A stretch of DNA of 64,000 nucleotides from Prorocentrum cordatum (taxonomy: Eukaryota; Sar; Dinophyceae; Prorocentrales; Prorocentraceae): contig CAUYUJ010020278.1 of the NCBI GenBank assembly GCA_963575745.1, positions 33,501 to 97,500 on the forward strand. The letters are read 5' to 3'. The notes under the pieces were generated by a model. It had not been told where the DNA came from. It made no database searches and saw only the letters and a program-made list of their open reading frames with translations. How positions within the stretch are numbered: position 1 is the first letter of the stretch; the number at the start of each line of letters is the position of its first letter. The position numbers and the translations under genes are program-made. This document shows, piece by piece, positions 30,481 through 40,511 of this stretch.

Positions 30481-30520
30481 CCGCCCTCCCTCCCTTCTCT
30501 CTCTCTCTCTCCGCTTTCAA
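30296..30520. repeat. (TA)n, then (CT)n microsatellite
   Basis: TATATA 30296-30378, then the segment GGGGCAGTTCCCAAGATGTG (also found inverted at about 33518-33540 next to another TA tract), then CTCTCT 30445-30512. Confidence 0.9.
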
Positions 30521-30559
30521 GTCGACCAACCACTGCACCCCGGGCAGACGCCCCACCCT

Positions 30560-31520
30560 GGGCGTGGGGGGCAGGGCGCCGAAAGCCAACAAAAAAGCAG
30601 TAACATCAGTCAAAACCAAAGGAAAAAACAGGAACATCAGAGCCCCCAGCAAAACATTAACGAAATCTAAGCCCCAAGTGGTTTCCGGATGAAAAACATT
30701 GAAACAACCTTCTGGTTTCTTTCATTTTTTCTGTAAAACAGACCACTCTGGGCTTCGATGTCGTTGATTGTTTGGCTGGAGGCTTTGGTTTTCTCTGTTT
30801 TTTTTCCGTAGGTTTTGACGGATTGTTATGTTTTTGTTGGTTTTTGCCTCCCCCGCGCCTTCTCTGGGGTGAGGTGGAGGCGGCGCTTGGGGAGGGGCAG
30901 GGCGCCGAAAACCAACAAAAACAGTAAAATCAGTCAAAACCAAAGGAAAACCAGGAACATCATAGCACCCAGGCAAACAAATCAATGAAATCCAAGCCCC
31001 AACTGGTTCTTGGCAGAAAACAAAAGAAAACCTAATGTTTTTCAATGCTTCCCATCTGAACACCATTCGGGACCCTGATTTCGTTGATTGTTTTGCCTGG
31101 GTGCTCTGATTTTCCTGATTTTCCTGTTGTTCCTGTGATTTTGACTGGGTTTCCTGTTTTTGTTGATTTCGGGCTTCCCGCGCCTCCTCTGAGGGCGAGG
31201 TGGAGGCGGCGCTGGGACGGCCAGGGAGCCGAAAACCAACAAAAACATGAAAAACAGTCAAAACCTAAGGAACAACCAGGAAAATCAAACGCCCCAGGCA
31301 AAACATCAACGACACCTAGGCCCCGAGTGATTTTCGGACAAGAAACTGAAGAAAGCCTTAGGTGCTCTTTTAGGTTTTCTTTTGGATTTGCTGCCAAACA
31401 CCAGTCGGAGCCTTGATTTCGTTGATTTGTTTTGCCTGGGGGATTTGATTTTAATGTTTTTCCTGTGGTTTCGATTGTTTTTCATGTTTTGTTGGTTTAG
31501 GGCCTCCCGCGCCGCCTGCA
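30560..31520. repeat. tandem array of three ~320-bp palindromes
   Basis: Each unit begins GGGC(A/C)GGGCGCCGAAAACC or similar, with an A-rich left arm (CCAACAAAAACA, CAGTCAAAACCAAAGGAA, CCCAGGCAAAAC). After a short centre the complementary T-rich right arm follows (GTTGATTGTTTTGCCTGGG, GGTTTTGAC, TGTTTTTGTTGGTTT). Units span about 30560-30860, 30890-31190 and 31210-31520, separated by GGTGGAGGCGGCGCTGGG-type spacers. Confidence 0.85.
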
Positions 31521-31814
31521 TCGCGGCGTGGGTCTACTGCATTGCCGGTTTACGTATCTTCATCAGCCCACCCAGAAATGATTATTAGGGGAGTTGCCGT
31601 AAGGTGGGAAGTCAGGAGACATTCGTGAGACAGAGAAGAGGGGGCTTGCTTTCGCTCTTTTCCCCCGTCTGTTCATCCTCCTTCCTCTTCTTCCGTTTGA
31701 AGTGCAGTCGGGATGCACATGGTCGATAGTTTCGTCTCGATATGCTGGCGAGATCTTCTGCCATATTATGTTAGACAGCGTGGGCCCCAAATGGTAGGCT
31801 CTTGCAGACTATGC
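31521..31814. other. no gene recognised
   Basis: Unique sequence. Confidence 0.4.
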
Positions 31815-32050
31815 GGTGCAATCTGTGTGGTACAATTGTGCGATGTAACCTATGTAATGCAATATATGCGGTGCAATCTATGTGGTGCACTCTATGTGGT
31901 TAAGACAAGTCAGAGCCACGGGCGGCGGCGACGGACGGCGACTGGCGGCACCGCCCGGAAAAAAGGCGGCAGCGGTCCCGAGATGGCGGCGGCGACGGAC
32001 GGCGACGGGCGGCACCTCCCGCAAAAGCCAGCAGCGGTCCTGAGATGGTT
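31815..32050. repeat. ~16-bp and ~66-bp tandem repeats
   Basis: TGTGGTGCAATCTATG-like 16-mers at 31815-31905. Then GGCGGCGACGGACGGCGAC ... GCGGTCC(C/T)GAGATGG is duplicated at about 31920-31985 and 31986-32048. Confidence 0.85.
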
Positions 32051-32495
32051 AAGCCAAGTAAGGACCCCTAAGTGCAAGCACTGTTTGGGGAATGTTCAAG
32101 ACGCCCAGAGCCAGTGCGACGGCTGCGTTACGTAGAGTCATATGCCGCGGCTGCCTGGGGTCAGGGGGCGAAGGCACTCAGGTGACACAGTCTCGCCAGG
32201 GGCCCAGTTTCCAAGGCCCTTGCGTCCTTCCCGCGCGTCCTTGAAACTAATTGTGATTGTACTTATATTGCAGGTCTTCGCATGTTGGCAGTTTATGGGT
32301 CTGCAAGAGCCCAGGCGATCTTCCGTCCGAGACGCCTGCGGCGAATCACCGCCGCCCCTGCCTTTTGGAAGCGTCTATGTGGGCGAACGTTGTGGCCAGA
32401 GTTCGGCCAAGCTATCGGGCTATGTGTTCCCCCAGCCCTTGTGAGAACCATTCGGGGAACACGTGGGGGAGAGAGGAAGAAAAGGAGGGGAGGGA
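32051..32495. other. no gene recognised
   Basis: Unique sequence; frames here are open only by composition. Confidence 0.4.
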
Positions 32496-32815
32496 GGCAA
32501 AAGGAGGAGGAGGAGGAGGAGGAGGAGGAGGAGGAAGAGGCCTCTTGGGAGCCTCGTGGAGCTTCCTGGGAGCCTCTTGGCTCTTGGAGGCCTCTTGGGG
32601 GCCTCCTTGGGCCTTTTAGTGGCCTTTGGAAGCTCCGTGGCGGCCTCTTTGGCCGTCTAAGGGTTTTCTTGGCCTGTCTGACGCCGTCGGAAGCCATCGT
32701 GGGGGTGTCGCTGGGCCGACTTGGGGCGCTCTGGGGGCGTTTCAGGGTCGTTTTGGAAGTCTCTTGGGCAGTCTTGTTGGGGCCGTCTTGGGGAGCTCTT
32801 GGAAGAAATTTCTCC
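32496..32815. repeat. (GGA)n and degenerate CTTGGGGCC low-complexity sequence
   Basis: GGA run 32502-32535, followed by irregular TCTTGGGAGCCTC / GGCCTCTTGGGGGCC phrases. This is the inverse style of 24420-24760. Confidence 0.7.
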
Positions 32816-32843
32816 AAGGGCCGATGCGTTTTCCTACTTACAG

Positions 32844-33190
32844 AAGGTGCGCGCTTATACAACATGGGCCTCGACCGAAAGCGAACCCTCGATGGAGTAC
32901 TCCACGATTTCGCTGTGCACAAAAAGAAGAAGATCGGGGGCAAATGGGTGAAGCCCAAATACGTGCAGCTTTTTCGCCATCAAATGCCAGGCGGCGGCGT
33001 GATATGCACTAAGGGCGGCACGCAAATCATAGACAGGATTTGGCGCCACGTGCGCGAGGTCATGTCCAGTCGCTCCCCATCGGTGAACGAGCGTGGCTGG
33101 GACAATCGAGTGCGATCCGCTCAGTGGCTGTTCTGGAATACTGGTTTAGATTTATGGAGTCAGACTGGCGTGATGTTTGCAAAGTTGAAC
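32844..33190 (+). CDS. Merlin/ISXO2-like DDE transposase, C-terminal exon
   Basis: Starts after a strong acceptor-like sequence (TTTTCCTACTTACAG, ending 32843) and reads about 115 codons. LYNMGLDRKRTLDGVLHDF is followed by basic HKKKKIGGKWVKPKYVQLF, then HQMPGGGVICTKGGTQIIDR and IWRHVREVM, then RSAQWLFWNTGLDLW. A VxHxxxF/L block, a basic linker, then (G/T)TQxID/ExxWxxLR is the C-terminal pattern of IS1016/ISXO2-type transposases. There the acidic residue before the Trp helix closes the DDE triad; here it is Asp (IDRIW). The earlier catalytic residues are not visible, so it is a fragment or one exon. Domesticated dinoflagellate copies of this type are expected from general knowledge. Confidence 0.5.
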
Positions 33191-33540
33191 TCCGATTCGT
33201 GGGTGTCCGCAAGGCCTTCGTGTGTGAACGCTTCTGCCCGAACTGCAGAAAACATCGATCTGGATCTTTCCAGCCATATGGTTGGCGGGGTGCGGTCTGG
33301 CTGGTCTGGCTGCTCTCTCTGGCCTGGCAAGTATTACTTCTGCCTCGGTCGGTCAATTGCAACCGCTTTGACCAAAGTGTCATTGTCGGGGCTGTTGCTG
33401 TTCTGTTGCGCGGCTAGCGCGGCTGCAACTTGAGCATGGCGGGTCTAGCATGCGTGTCGACGGGAGGATGGCAGGGGCGTCGACGAAACACATTTCACCA
33501 TTTTGCGGCAATGCAACGCAGATCTTGGGAACCGCCCCTA
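33191..33540. other. no gene recognised
   Basis: Continuation of open frames without recognisable content. The end (33518-33540, GATCTTGGGAACCGCCCCTA) is the repeat shared with 30380-30400. Confidence 0.4.
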
Positions 33541-33633
33541 GCACACACACATATATATATATATGTATACACGCATATGTATATATATACATACATAATA
33601 CATACGTATACATATATATATATATATATACTT
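33541..33633. repeat. (TA)n / (CATA)n microsatellite
   Basis: ATATATATATATG and TACATACATA runs. Confidence 0.95.
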
Positions 33634-34022
33634 ACGCAGGACGAAACGTTTTCCTCTCGAGGTGAAAATGGCCACGAGGAATTCGCGAGACAACGTCGGC
33701 GCCGCCGAACGGACGGCGACCGGACGAGCTGTTTGCAGCGACGGGGGGGGGGGGGGGGGGGGGAGGGATGTATTCATGTTGAATGGGGCCCGCTCGCGCG
33801 GGGAGTTGATGGGAGTGCGCGAGACGACGCGGGGCCCATCGTGGAAAGTTACCCGAAATCGGATCCGTACGGACGGACATCGGATCCACCGAAACAAGCG
33901 CCAAAACCACATTTGGACCCGCGCGAGCTTCATGAGATCCGACGGCGGTCATCTCATGCGGGTCTGCTGAAGACTTCACACCGTCGTTCCGGGCCGAAGA
34001 GGAAAACACTGTCGTCCTGGGG
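33634..34022 (+). repeat. ~390-bp duplicated element, copy 1
   Basis: Begins ACGCAGGACGAAACG and contains GAGGTGAAAATGGCCACG, GACAACGTCGGCGCCGCCGA, a poly-G run and GAATGGGGCCCGCTCGCGCG. It ends near GAAAACACTGTCGTCCTGGG. Copy 2 at 34743-35290 carries the same order plus a ~160-bp extra segment after GTGGAAAGTT. Confidence 0.9.
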
Positions 34023-34742
34023 ATGAGCGTTTTGGCCGTCGGACTCGTTGGTTACCACGTAGCCGACGCACCACATCTCACAGGCAGTCCGTTGTTAGTT
34101 ACCACGCAGCCGACACCGCATCTCACAGGCCGTCCGTTGGGTGAGGAGACGCAGGGCCGAAACGTACTGAACGTTTTGGCCTTCGGACTCGTTGGTTACC
34201 ACGTAGCCGACACACCACATCTCACAGGCAGTCCGTTGTTGGTTACCACGCAGCCGACACCACATCTCACAGGCCGTCCGTTGGGTGAGGAGACGCAGGG
34301 CCGGAACGTACTGAGCGCTTTGGCCTTCGGATTCGGTGGTTACTACGTAGCCGACACACCACATCTCACAGGCACGCCGTTGTTGGCTACCACATAGCCG
34401 ACACCACATCTCACAGGCAGTCCGTTGGGTGAGGAGACGCAGGGCCGAAACGCATGAGCGTTTTGGCCTTCGGACTCGTTGGTTACTACGTAGCCGACAC
34501 ACCACATCTCACAGGCAGTCCGTTTTTGGCTACCACACAGCCGACACCGCATCTCACAGGCAGTCCGTTGGATGAGAAAACGCAGGGCCGAAACGCACTG
34601 AGCGTTTTGGCCTTCGGACTTTGCTGGTTACTACGTAGCCGACACACCACATCTCACAGGCAGTCCGTTGTTGGTTACCACACAGCCGACTCCACATCTC
34701 ACAGGCAGTCCGTTGGGTGAGGAGACGCAGGGCCGAAACGCA
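34022..34742. repeat. 144-bp tandem array, 5 units
   Basis: Units begin GAGCGTTTTGGCCTTCGGAC and each contains two sub-copies of ACATCTCACAGGC(A/C)GTCCGTTG. Unit starts are about 34025, 34169, 34313, 34448 and 34600. The array is bracketed on both sides by the ~390-bp element and then TA microsatellites. Confidence 0.9.
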
Positions 34743-35290
34743 TTTACGTAGGACGAGAGATTTTCTTTTTGAGGTGAAAATGGCCATGAGGAGTTCGCGA
34801 GACAACGTCGGCGCCGCCGAACGGACGGCGACCGGACGAGCTGTTTGCAGCAACCGGGGGGGGGAGGGATGTATGTATTCATGTTGAATGGGGCCCGCTC
34901 GCGCGGGGAGTTGATGGGAGTGCGCGGGACGACGCAGGGCCCATCGTGGAAAGTTGATTACCGACCCCCGTCCCCCATGGAATCTTAACACGGGCGGTTT
35001 GCGGGGTCCGCGGATCCGATTTCTTCCGGTCTCCTGGTTTAATTTAATTATATAAATTTAAAGCCGGATAGAAATCGGATCTGCCGTAAAAAATGAGCGG
35101 ACACGGATCCAACTAATCCGAAATCGGATCCGTACGGACGGAAATCGGATCCACCGAAACAAACACCAAAACCACATTTGGACCCGCGCGAGCTTCATGA
35201 GATCCGACGGCGGTTCTCTCATACGGATTTGCTGAAGACTTCACACCGTCGTTCCGGGCGCAAGAGGAAAACACGGTCGTCCTGGGGATG
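34743..35290 (+). repeat. ~390-bp duplicated element, copy 2, with ~160-bp extra segment
   Basis: Matches copy 1 to GTGGAAAGTT (34955), then has an extra AT-rich segment (GGTTTAATTTAATTATATAA; ends GGATCCAACTAAT at about 35118), then resumes with CCGAAATCGGATCCGTACGG. It is either an insertion here or a deletion in copy 1; no clean target duplication is visible. Confidence 0.85.
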
Positions 35291-35520
35291 TATATATGTA
35301 TATATGTGTATTTATATAGAAGTGCATATACAGATGTATATACACGTACATGTACAAACGTAACTATATGAACATATGCATACGTACATGTACATGCATA
35401 CGTATTTGTATATATATATATATATATATATACATGCACATGTCTATGTATATATGTGCATGGGTGTAGTGCATCTAATTGTGCACATACATATACATAT
35501 AAACACACACACACAAAAAA
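35291..35520. repeat. TA/CA-rich microsatellite
   Basis: TATATATGTATA, TACATGTACA and ACACACACAC runs. Confidence 0.9.
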
Positions 35521-35639
35521 CAACAGAGAGGAGTGCCGCTTGCCCCTCGCGGCGGCCCTCCTTTGCCCGCCCCTCCCGCTCGCCGGCCGTGCCGCTCTTC
35601 CGCCCTTTTCTCCGAGCTCCTGTTCCCCGCTGCTGTCCC

Positions 35640-36090
35640 CCAGTCTCGCCTGAGCGAGATCCTGAAGGATGCGGACACCGTCGTCAGCGAGGGCACCACG
35701 TTCCCGGTCGAGGTCGTGCACAGGAGCGGGGCGGGGGGGTGTCTTCGGGCGGGCTTCAGCAGGCACACGAGATACGAGATCGGCCTGCGAACGGGTGCAC
35801 CTTGTCTCCTGATTTTGCCGCAGAGCCCTGGGGCATTCTGTGAAGCTCGGAGTCGACGAAGAATGTGCCCCCAGACTACATGTGGCAAAATCTCTTATCG
35901 TATGACTCTGCCGCGTGGCTGGATAAATCATTCCGCAGCGTGCTCGAAGCCTTCAGACCGTACTATGGCGCTCTGGAACGGCCGCGGCGCCCGACACATT
36001 CTCCAGAACCGCCGCATTTCGGATATCCCAAATTTGTCGCAGCCCGATTGTGTCCCGATCCTGGCGTCGTCGCATTCTTCTCGGGACCTC
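35640..36090 (+). CDS. possible gene fragment, function unknown
   Basis: Two stretches of normal composition: SRLSEILKDADTVVSEGTTF (with PVEVVHRSG) near 35643-35735, and, in another frame, PPDYMWQNLLSYDSAAWLD, KSFRSVLEAFRPYYGALERP at 35865-36000. They could be two exons or one frame-shifted relic. No domain is recognised and the boundaries are guesses. Confidence 0.3.
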
Positions 36091-36205
36091 GGGCGTCGTG
36101 ACTTTTGTCACACCGTCGACTCATAGAAGTCTCGACCCATTCTCCGAGGCAGGTGTCTTATCCTGAGTGGTTTTCTGACGGCCCCCCGGCCCCATGTCGG
36201 CGGCG
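36088..36205 (+). repeat. dispersed repeat family B, copy 7
   Basis: GGGCGTCGTGACTTTTGTCA, CCGTCGACTCATAGAAGTC, TCGACCCATTCTCC, GAGTGGTTTTCTGACGGCCC follow the family-B order and closely match copy 2. Confidence 0.7.
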
Positions 36206-37105
36206 AGCGGGGGGGGGAAGTGAAAACGGGCGGGCCTTCTCAGAAGGTTCGGGCGCCCCCAGGCCTTCTGACAAGTGTTCTAAGCTTCCCCTGGAGGCGT
36301 TTCCTAAAGGCGCGAAGGCTTCTGAGGAATCCCGCCGCCTTCTGACCAGGCCTTCTCCTTTTCATTCCCCCCCCTCGCTCGCCGCCAGCTATGAGGGTTC
36401 CCCGAAACAGAACAAAAATCAGTGCAGATCCTGCCGCCGTGCTCTCTTCACGACGTGGGCGGGTTCGTGCACCCCGTTTTTGTCCCTCCTGCCAAAGTTG
36501 TATTGGTACCGTCCACATTACAGTAGTATCAGTACTTGGAGGTGCATCCATGTGCGGTGTTCGAGTGCGTTGGTGGGGCATATGTGTCAGCATTGTTTGC
36601 CCCGCCCAACGGTACGAACAAGGGCCAGTTTCGCACCGCCTTTGTTACCACTCGACGAACTCGCCCCATGTCGCTCATTCAAGCTCGCAAGTGCATGCGC
36701 CGATAAACAACAAATGCCACGGTGGATATTGCGTGACTACCTGGTGGACCTCAAACCGTGAGTATAGGTAACACAAAGACGTCTGATAGCGCCTGTTGTA
36801 AAAATCCGTGCGCCCCCTGGCCTACTAAAGAAAACATCGCACGTACAAACATCTAACATAAGAACACGTTTTGGCATCTGACAGCCCGACGTTTCTTTCA
36901 TGGGGGCGGGGTCGATGCAACTAGAGGAGATGAGGGCGAGGATTGGTGGGGGGCGATCGGGAGACATGAGTGGGGGACGGGCAAAATCTGACCAATTCAG
37001 GGCAATAAGCAACGCCGACATAGCTGGGGGGAGGTGGACGCACACGCACTTCGCATAGGGCCGCGCGGTTATGAGGGATTTCTCCTCCCCCACCCCCACA
37101 CGCAT
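36206..37105. other. no gene recognised
   Basis: Several moderate frames on both strands overlap with similar quality, so none is called. No repeats of note. Confidence 0.4.
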
Positions 37106-37106
37106 T

Positions 37107-37300
37107 TCTCGACCAACGGCCCCCCAACCCCTACCCCTACCCCTACCCCTACCGCTACCCATGCCCCTACCCCTACACCTACCCCTACAGCCTACCGCTA
37201 CCCCTACCCCCTACCCCCTACCCCTACCCCTACCTCTACCCCTACCTCTACCCCCTACCCCCTACCCCTACCTCTACCCCTTACCCCCTACCCCATACCC
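37107..37300. repeat. (CCCCTA)n hexanucleotide tract
   Basis: About 190 bp of CCCCTA / CCCTAC units with variants (CCGCTA, CCTCTA); reverse complement TAGGGG. It resembles telomere-type repeats but is not the TTTAGGG unit, and it is internal. Confidence 0.9.
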
Positions 37301-37499
37301 GTATCTTCAAATTATGGTTGTTATGTCCCTTGTTATGTCAGCTAGTATGTCCCCTGGCATGTCCCTGGCATGTCCCTTGGTCCCTTGGATGTCCTCTGAT
37401 GTGTCCCTTGTCGCTCTGCGTGCAAGCTCATGCCATGACCGCCTTCCCAGCAAGCCTGTCCGATCCCCCATGTGTCCACCCTCCGCCACTTTGGGCTCA

Positions 37500-38000
37500 A
37501 CTCTATCATCTTGTGGCACCCCGGGCATGTGGAGGTTGTTGGTGGATGGCCCTGGGGCTGGAGCAGGCGACGGTGATGCAGGAGCTGCAGCCCCACCAGC
37601 AGCTGCTGCCGCCGCCCTGGCTCCTGCCGCCCCCGCGCCAGCACCAGTTGGGCGCGGGCGCGGCCGCGGCGGCCGCGGCCGTGGGCGCGCCCGCGGCAGG
37701 GCAGCAGCCGCTCCAGGGGCGGGCCACGGTCGCGGCGCGCCAGGCAGGCCGAAGGAGCTCGTCCACAGAGCTCGGATCCGCGCCGCCATGCACAAATTTC
37801 AGGCTTGGCGGGCACGGGCTGCCCTGAGGAACACGGGCAGCTCCTTCGCGCGGGCGGTCTCGAGCACAAGTTTCGGGTGCTCCGCTGTTGACGCCAAGGA
37901 CTGTGGAGCCAGCCCGCCAACCGTCCTGCGGCCGATGCCGCCCAGTCAGACATGCCCTGGGCCATGGATCAGATTCTGCAAATGCGTGAGATTTACTGAA
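37500..38000 (+). CDS. possible 5-prime exon of the HMG-box gene (Gly/Arg-rich)
   Basis: The frame in phase with the long downstream frame reads an Ala/Pro-rich stretch, then VGRGRGRGGRGRGRARGR (an AT-hook-like or RGG-like DNA/RNA-binding tract), then GRPKELVHRARIRAAMHKFQ, AWRARAALRNTGSS. The GC-rich repeat-like DNA here keeps other frames open too, so the call is tentative. Stops at about 38001 and 38022 separate it from the long frame, and a hairpin at 37932-38044 spans the junction, so an intron there is likely. Confidence 0.35.
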
Positions 38001-38044
38001 TGACCAGGTGCGGGCGCAGGGCAAGTCTGATTGGGCGGCATTGG
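37932..38044. repeat. foldback at a probable intron
   Basis: CCGATGCCGCCCAGTCAGAC, ATGCCCTGGGCC (37932-37963) pairs with GGGCGCAGGGCAAGTCTGAT, TGGGCGGCATTGG (38012-38044); about 27 of 33 positions complementary. It spans the in-frame stops between two coding stretches, so it may be an introner-like element. Confidence 0.6.
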
Positions 38045-38047
38045 CAT

Positions 38048-39837
38048 CATGTCGTGGTTGCGGGTTGGCTGTGGTCCACAGGAAGCCGTGTTGAGGACCA
38101 GTGAGCTCGAGGCCGCTGGTTTGATCATCGCAGTGGACGTGAGGAGGACGTCCAAGAAGGATTGCTCCAGGGCCGCAGTGTCGCACGTGCTGTCCCAGGC
38201 CACAGGCGTGCGCGACTTCATCGCCTCAGCGCCTCCTGCTGAGGCAGGCATGCTGATCACTGCGACAATGGACGACGCTGAGATGTGGCTTCGTTCTGCG
38301 CCCAATGACGTTCAGCGACCTGCTGCTGCTGATGATATGCCCAACCCTGGCGTAGACAAGCACGAGTCCAAGCGTGGCGCGAATAAGCGCCGTTGTGTCA
38401 TGAACCTTTCGCAGACAGTTCACATGATTCCTTTGTTTTCGAGGGCTTCGTTCTCGACCATGGCCTGTGAGATAGTAACGCCTGCTGTGCCCATCCCGAG
38501 GGGGAATTTCGGAACGATCTACGACAGGTGGAGGAGGTGGAGTATTTTCCCCACCAGAGGTTCTTGCTTTGATCGTGCTGATGTGTGCGGTCCTGTCGTT
38601 GATGCCGTTGAAAGTAAGTTGGTGTTTTTTTCCAAGGACGCACACGTATGCAATGGCTTACTGCAGGGACAGGTTGAACGGTCGGCGATCTTGTCCCAGG
38701 GCACGCCACACTCGTTCACTGTGATTGGCATTCAGTGTTTCGCGCACCAGCTGGTTTTGTCGATGAGGCCGAACTTTGAGCACCAGTCAGACCCGATAAC
38801 AGCGATGACGCGAGCTGGTCACCTGTGGCAGTTGGCTCGATTTCGGGATCGTTTCCAGACCCAGGTTGATAAGATTGCGAACGCAGCAGTGTTTCGCGAT
38901 GTCTTTGATGAGTCTGATCAGATACGTGGGTGGAAGGCGAAAACACGAGGAATCATTGCGATGACCAGGCCTGCTCGCGATTTAGACAGCACTGACCTTG
39001 AGTTTGTTGTCATGGTTCTGAACTCCGATCCAGATGATGAGCTCATCGTGCATCGGCATCATCCTGGGTGCACCTGCGGTGGAAGAATGCACTTCCATAA
39101 CACTGTCAAGAGAGCGCTTGATATGTTATTCTCAGCTGGCTGCCCCGTATGTTTGATGTATAGGTTCAAAGGTTTCGAGCAAGCGAGTTGTTGGATGCTT
39201 AGGGGGATGCTTCTCTTCAAGATTCTGCCTCGGTGTTTGCGCGCCGTGTGTGATGGTGAATCGCTGGATGCTGCGGAGGCTCAGGCCGCTGTTGCTGCGG
39301 CGGCAGGGGACGTCAACCACTCGGCGAACAACAGCATCAGGGCGAAGAAGCTCACTGCCTTCATAGACGCAGACCTGATGAACAGGTCGTTGCACATTGC
39401 CGCCATCTGCAACTCGCCGTTCCAGGTCTACCTGAACACCCTGTTCAAAGCGGACCAGGCCAGGCAGCAGTTCGTGAGATTGCAAGAGCTTCAGCCGCCA
39501 ACGCACCCGCATTACAGCCCCTCTGATCACGCTGAGCGCTTCGAGTTGGCCTCGAAGACGGCTCGCGACCATGTCAGGAAGTTCTTGGACGGCACCAACG
39601 CTTTGGCCTTACAGCGTGGCATCGCAGATATGTTGTTCGACAGCACGTCCAGCGGCTGGCAGGATGGAGGATGGACCGACGACCAGTTCTTCCATGCATC
39701 TGTGAAGCTCATTTCGTCTGCAGGTTCGGCATACTTCAGGACTGAGTTCAGATTTGCCCAGCCCAAGTTCGATATACTTCGTGCGTGCGTGGTGGATTAC
39801 AACGAGGATGCGATTATGGCCACGATGAACACACTGG
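38048..39837 (+). CDS. large unknown protein, hAT-like features; main exon
   Basis: An uninterrupted frame of about 600 codons with no low complexity. The middle contains FTVIGIQCFAHQLVLSMRPN followed by a helix-rich region (MTRAGHLWQLARFRDRFQTQ). A C-x-AHQL-x-L motif followed by a long helix bundle recalls the H-x-x-C-x-AHxLNL segment of hAT-type transposases, but the catalytic residues could not be placed. A Cys/His group (HRHHPGCTCGGRMHFH) may bind zinc. Near the end it continues IMATMNTL and then meets GTGATA, a splice donor. Splicing to 39918 gives an in-frame join to a basic exon and later an HMG-box-like exon. The likely role is a DNA-binding, possibly transposase-derived nuclear protein; that is inference. 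Confidence 0.6.
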
Positions 39838-39917
39838 GTGATACCCACCGAGCTTGCAGGTCATGTGTTGATGCATCGTTTTCTTTGCCTTGGATTGGCA
39901 AGCTCAGTGGTCATCAG

Positions 39918-40230
39918 AGTCGCATCGCGCACGGTTTTTATACAACAGCTTGGCGTCCATGCCCCTCACCTCGCTGAACGAAGAGCGCAAACATTTGCTC
40001 GGCCAGGAGATCAAACGGAAGAGAGGTCGCACAGTCGGGCCGTTCGAGCTCTCGGTCAGGACTTACAGGAAGTTCGTGAGGAACAAGATTTTCGCCAAGA
40101 TGGCGGAGATCAGGAAGGACGTCTGCAGACGTCATGGGGTCAAGCCGATCCACCTCACGAGTATAATGAAGCGGCTTGCTGGCAGAACAGGGCGGAGGAG
40201 AGGAGGAGCACCGGAAGGAGGACGTGCGTG

Positions 40231-40231
<1 letters not shown>
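39918..40231 (+). CDS. second exon of the same gene (basic segment)
   Basis: An 80-bp GT-AG intron (39838-39917, starting GTGATA, ending CATCAG) restores phase exactly. The exon reads ESHRARFLYNSLASMPLTSL, NEERKHLLGQEIKRKRGRT and KPIHLTSIMKRLAGRTGRRR. The last ~80 bp duplicate the start of the next coding block (40512) and are interrupted by a 280-bp T tract. Residues after TGRRR here (RGGAPEGG) look corrupted relative to the second copy (RTAKEDVPF). Confidence 0.55.
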
Positions 40232-40329
<98 letters not shown>

Positions 40330-40359
40330 TTTTTTTTTTTTTTGTTTTTTTTTTTTTTT

Positions 40360-40397
<38 letters not shown>

Positions 40398-40429
40398 TTT
40401 TTTTGTTTTTTTTTTTTTTTCTTTTTTTT

Positions 40430-40508
<79 letters not shown>

Positions 40509-40511
40509 TTT
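40232..40511. repeat. 280-bp impure poly-T tract inside a gene
   Basis: T with isolated G, A or C every 10-40 bases. Both sides carry the same ~70-bp coding sequence (CCACCTCACGAGTATAATGA, then GCTGGCAGAACAGGGCGGAG, then GAAGGAGGACGTGC). It is either a genuine insertion with a long target duplication or an assembly artefact. It shifts the reading frame. Confidence 0.9.

Noticed and set aside
37107-37300. True telomere
   Set aside because: Tract is internal, impure, and the unit differs from the usual TTTAGGG type.
37650-37710. Firm call of an AT-hook protein from the GRGRGGRGRGRARGR run
   Set aside because: GGCCGC-type repeat DNA gives similar runs in several frames; kept only as a low-confidence exon.
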